From Lachnospiraceae bacterium (GTDB taxonomy: Bacteria > Bacillota > Clostridia > Lachnospirales > Lachnospiraceae), in assembly GCA_021202575.1 (NCBI GenBank), contig JAJQCU010000306.1, positions 1-6,133 of the forward strand: a stretch of 6,133 nucleotides of DNA. The letters are read 5' to 3'. A program made the position numbers and the translations under genes. This document shows positions 5,960-6,133 of this stretch, one piece after another. How positions within the stretch are numbered: position 1 is the stretch's first letter; every line of letters starts with the position of its first letter. The notes under the pieces are model-generated. The model was not told the origin of the DNA and did no database searches. It saw only the letters and a list, made by a program, of their open reading frames with translations.

Positions 5960-6133
5960 TCATTCCGTCTTTACATACCTCTGATTTCTGCTTTGCGGTT
6001 TATCCGGGATGGTCATCCGGACAAGTCCCTGCTCCATCGCAGGATGCAGATAATTCCGTCGGAAGGTCTCTCTGGATTTTAATCCCAGTCTTTCCATCAA
6101 TGTTTTCCCTGTATACGGAACACTGTATTCCAT
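5960..6133 (-). CDS. C-terminal winged-helix end of a Fic-family or AlbA_2/ATP-binding regulator (partial)
   Basis: 57 codons ending at a TGA at 5960-5962. The sequence contains LMERLGLKSRETFRRNYLHP and then AMEQGLVRMTIPDKPQSRNQ before RYVKTE. The pattern GLKSRxTFRxNYLxPAxExGLVxxTIPDKPxSxNQRY is the winged-helix module that ends many Fic-domain AMP-transferases and AlbA_2/divergent-AAA ATP-binding regulators in Bacteroidota and Bacillota. The enzymatic N-terminal part would lie beyond base 6133, so which parent family it belongs to cannot be decided. An ATG coincides with the window edge, but the domain normally forms the tail of a much longer protein, so I treat the gene as continuing outside. 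Confidence 0.7.
   Translation of the reverse strand: MEYSVPYTGKTLMERLGLKSRETFRRNYLHPAMEQGLVRMTIPDKPQSRNQRYVKTE

Overview
The window looks like chromosomal DNA from a Gram-positive Bacillota, most likely a clostridial (Lachnospiraceae-like) gut or environmental bacterium. This rests on strong GGGAGG-type ribosome binding sites, a RecQ with clostridial character, and fragments of ATPase, VOC and Fic/AlbA-type proteins common in that group. The taxonomic call is inference. Every gene I can support lies on the minus strand, so the window reads from right to left.

Right part (about 4790-6133), accessory and decaying. At the right edge is the last 57 codons of a protein ending in a winged-helix domain of the type closing Fic-family or AlbA_2/ATP-binding regulators. 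Next comes an AT-rich, intact nucleoside phosphorylase gene (5083-5895). Between it and recQ lie two gene tails. One is the C-terminal half of a VOC/glyoxalase-fold protein broken by a short TA-repeat frameshift. The other is the last ~37 codons of an AAA_14/DUF4143-type ATPase. Neither has an N-terminal half here.

Centre (2853-4763): a complete-looking recQ helicase gene (helicase core, zinc-binding region, winged helix, HRDC) interrupted by one in-frame TGA. The TGA sits where motif IV normally has a conserved arginine (a CGA to TGA change would explain it). The gene is otherwise undamaged, which suggests a very recent nonsense mutation, a sequencing error, or a split gene.

Left part (1-2823): 29 bases after recQ is a 697-residue single-chain DUF262-DUF1524 protein. 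This is the architecture of GmrSD/SspE-type modification-dependent nucleases, and it is the best candidate for a phage-defence gene in the window. 38 bases further is an RsuA-family 16S rRNA pseudouridine synthase, complete except for its last few residues, which run off the left edge. recQ, the DUF262 gene and rsuA are close enough to be co-transcribed, and I see no terminator between them.

Taken together, a housekeeping pair (recQ, rsuA) flanks a likely defence nuclease, next to a stretch of gene turnover. I found no RNA genes, CRISPR arrays, intact mobile elements or convincing promoters.
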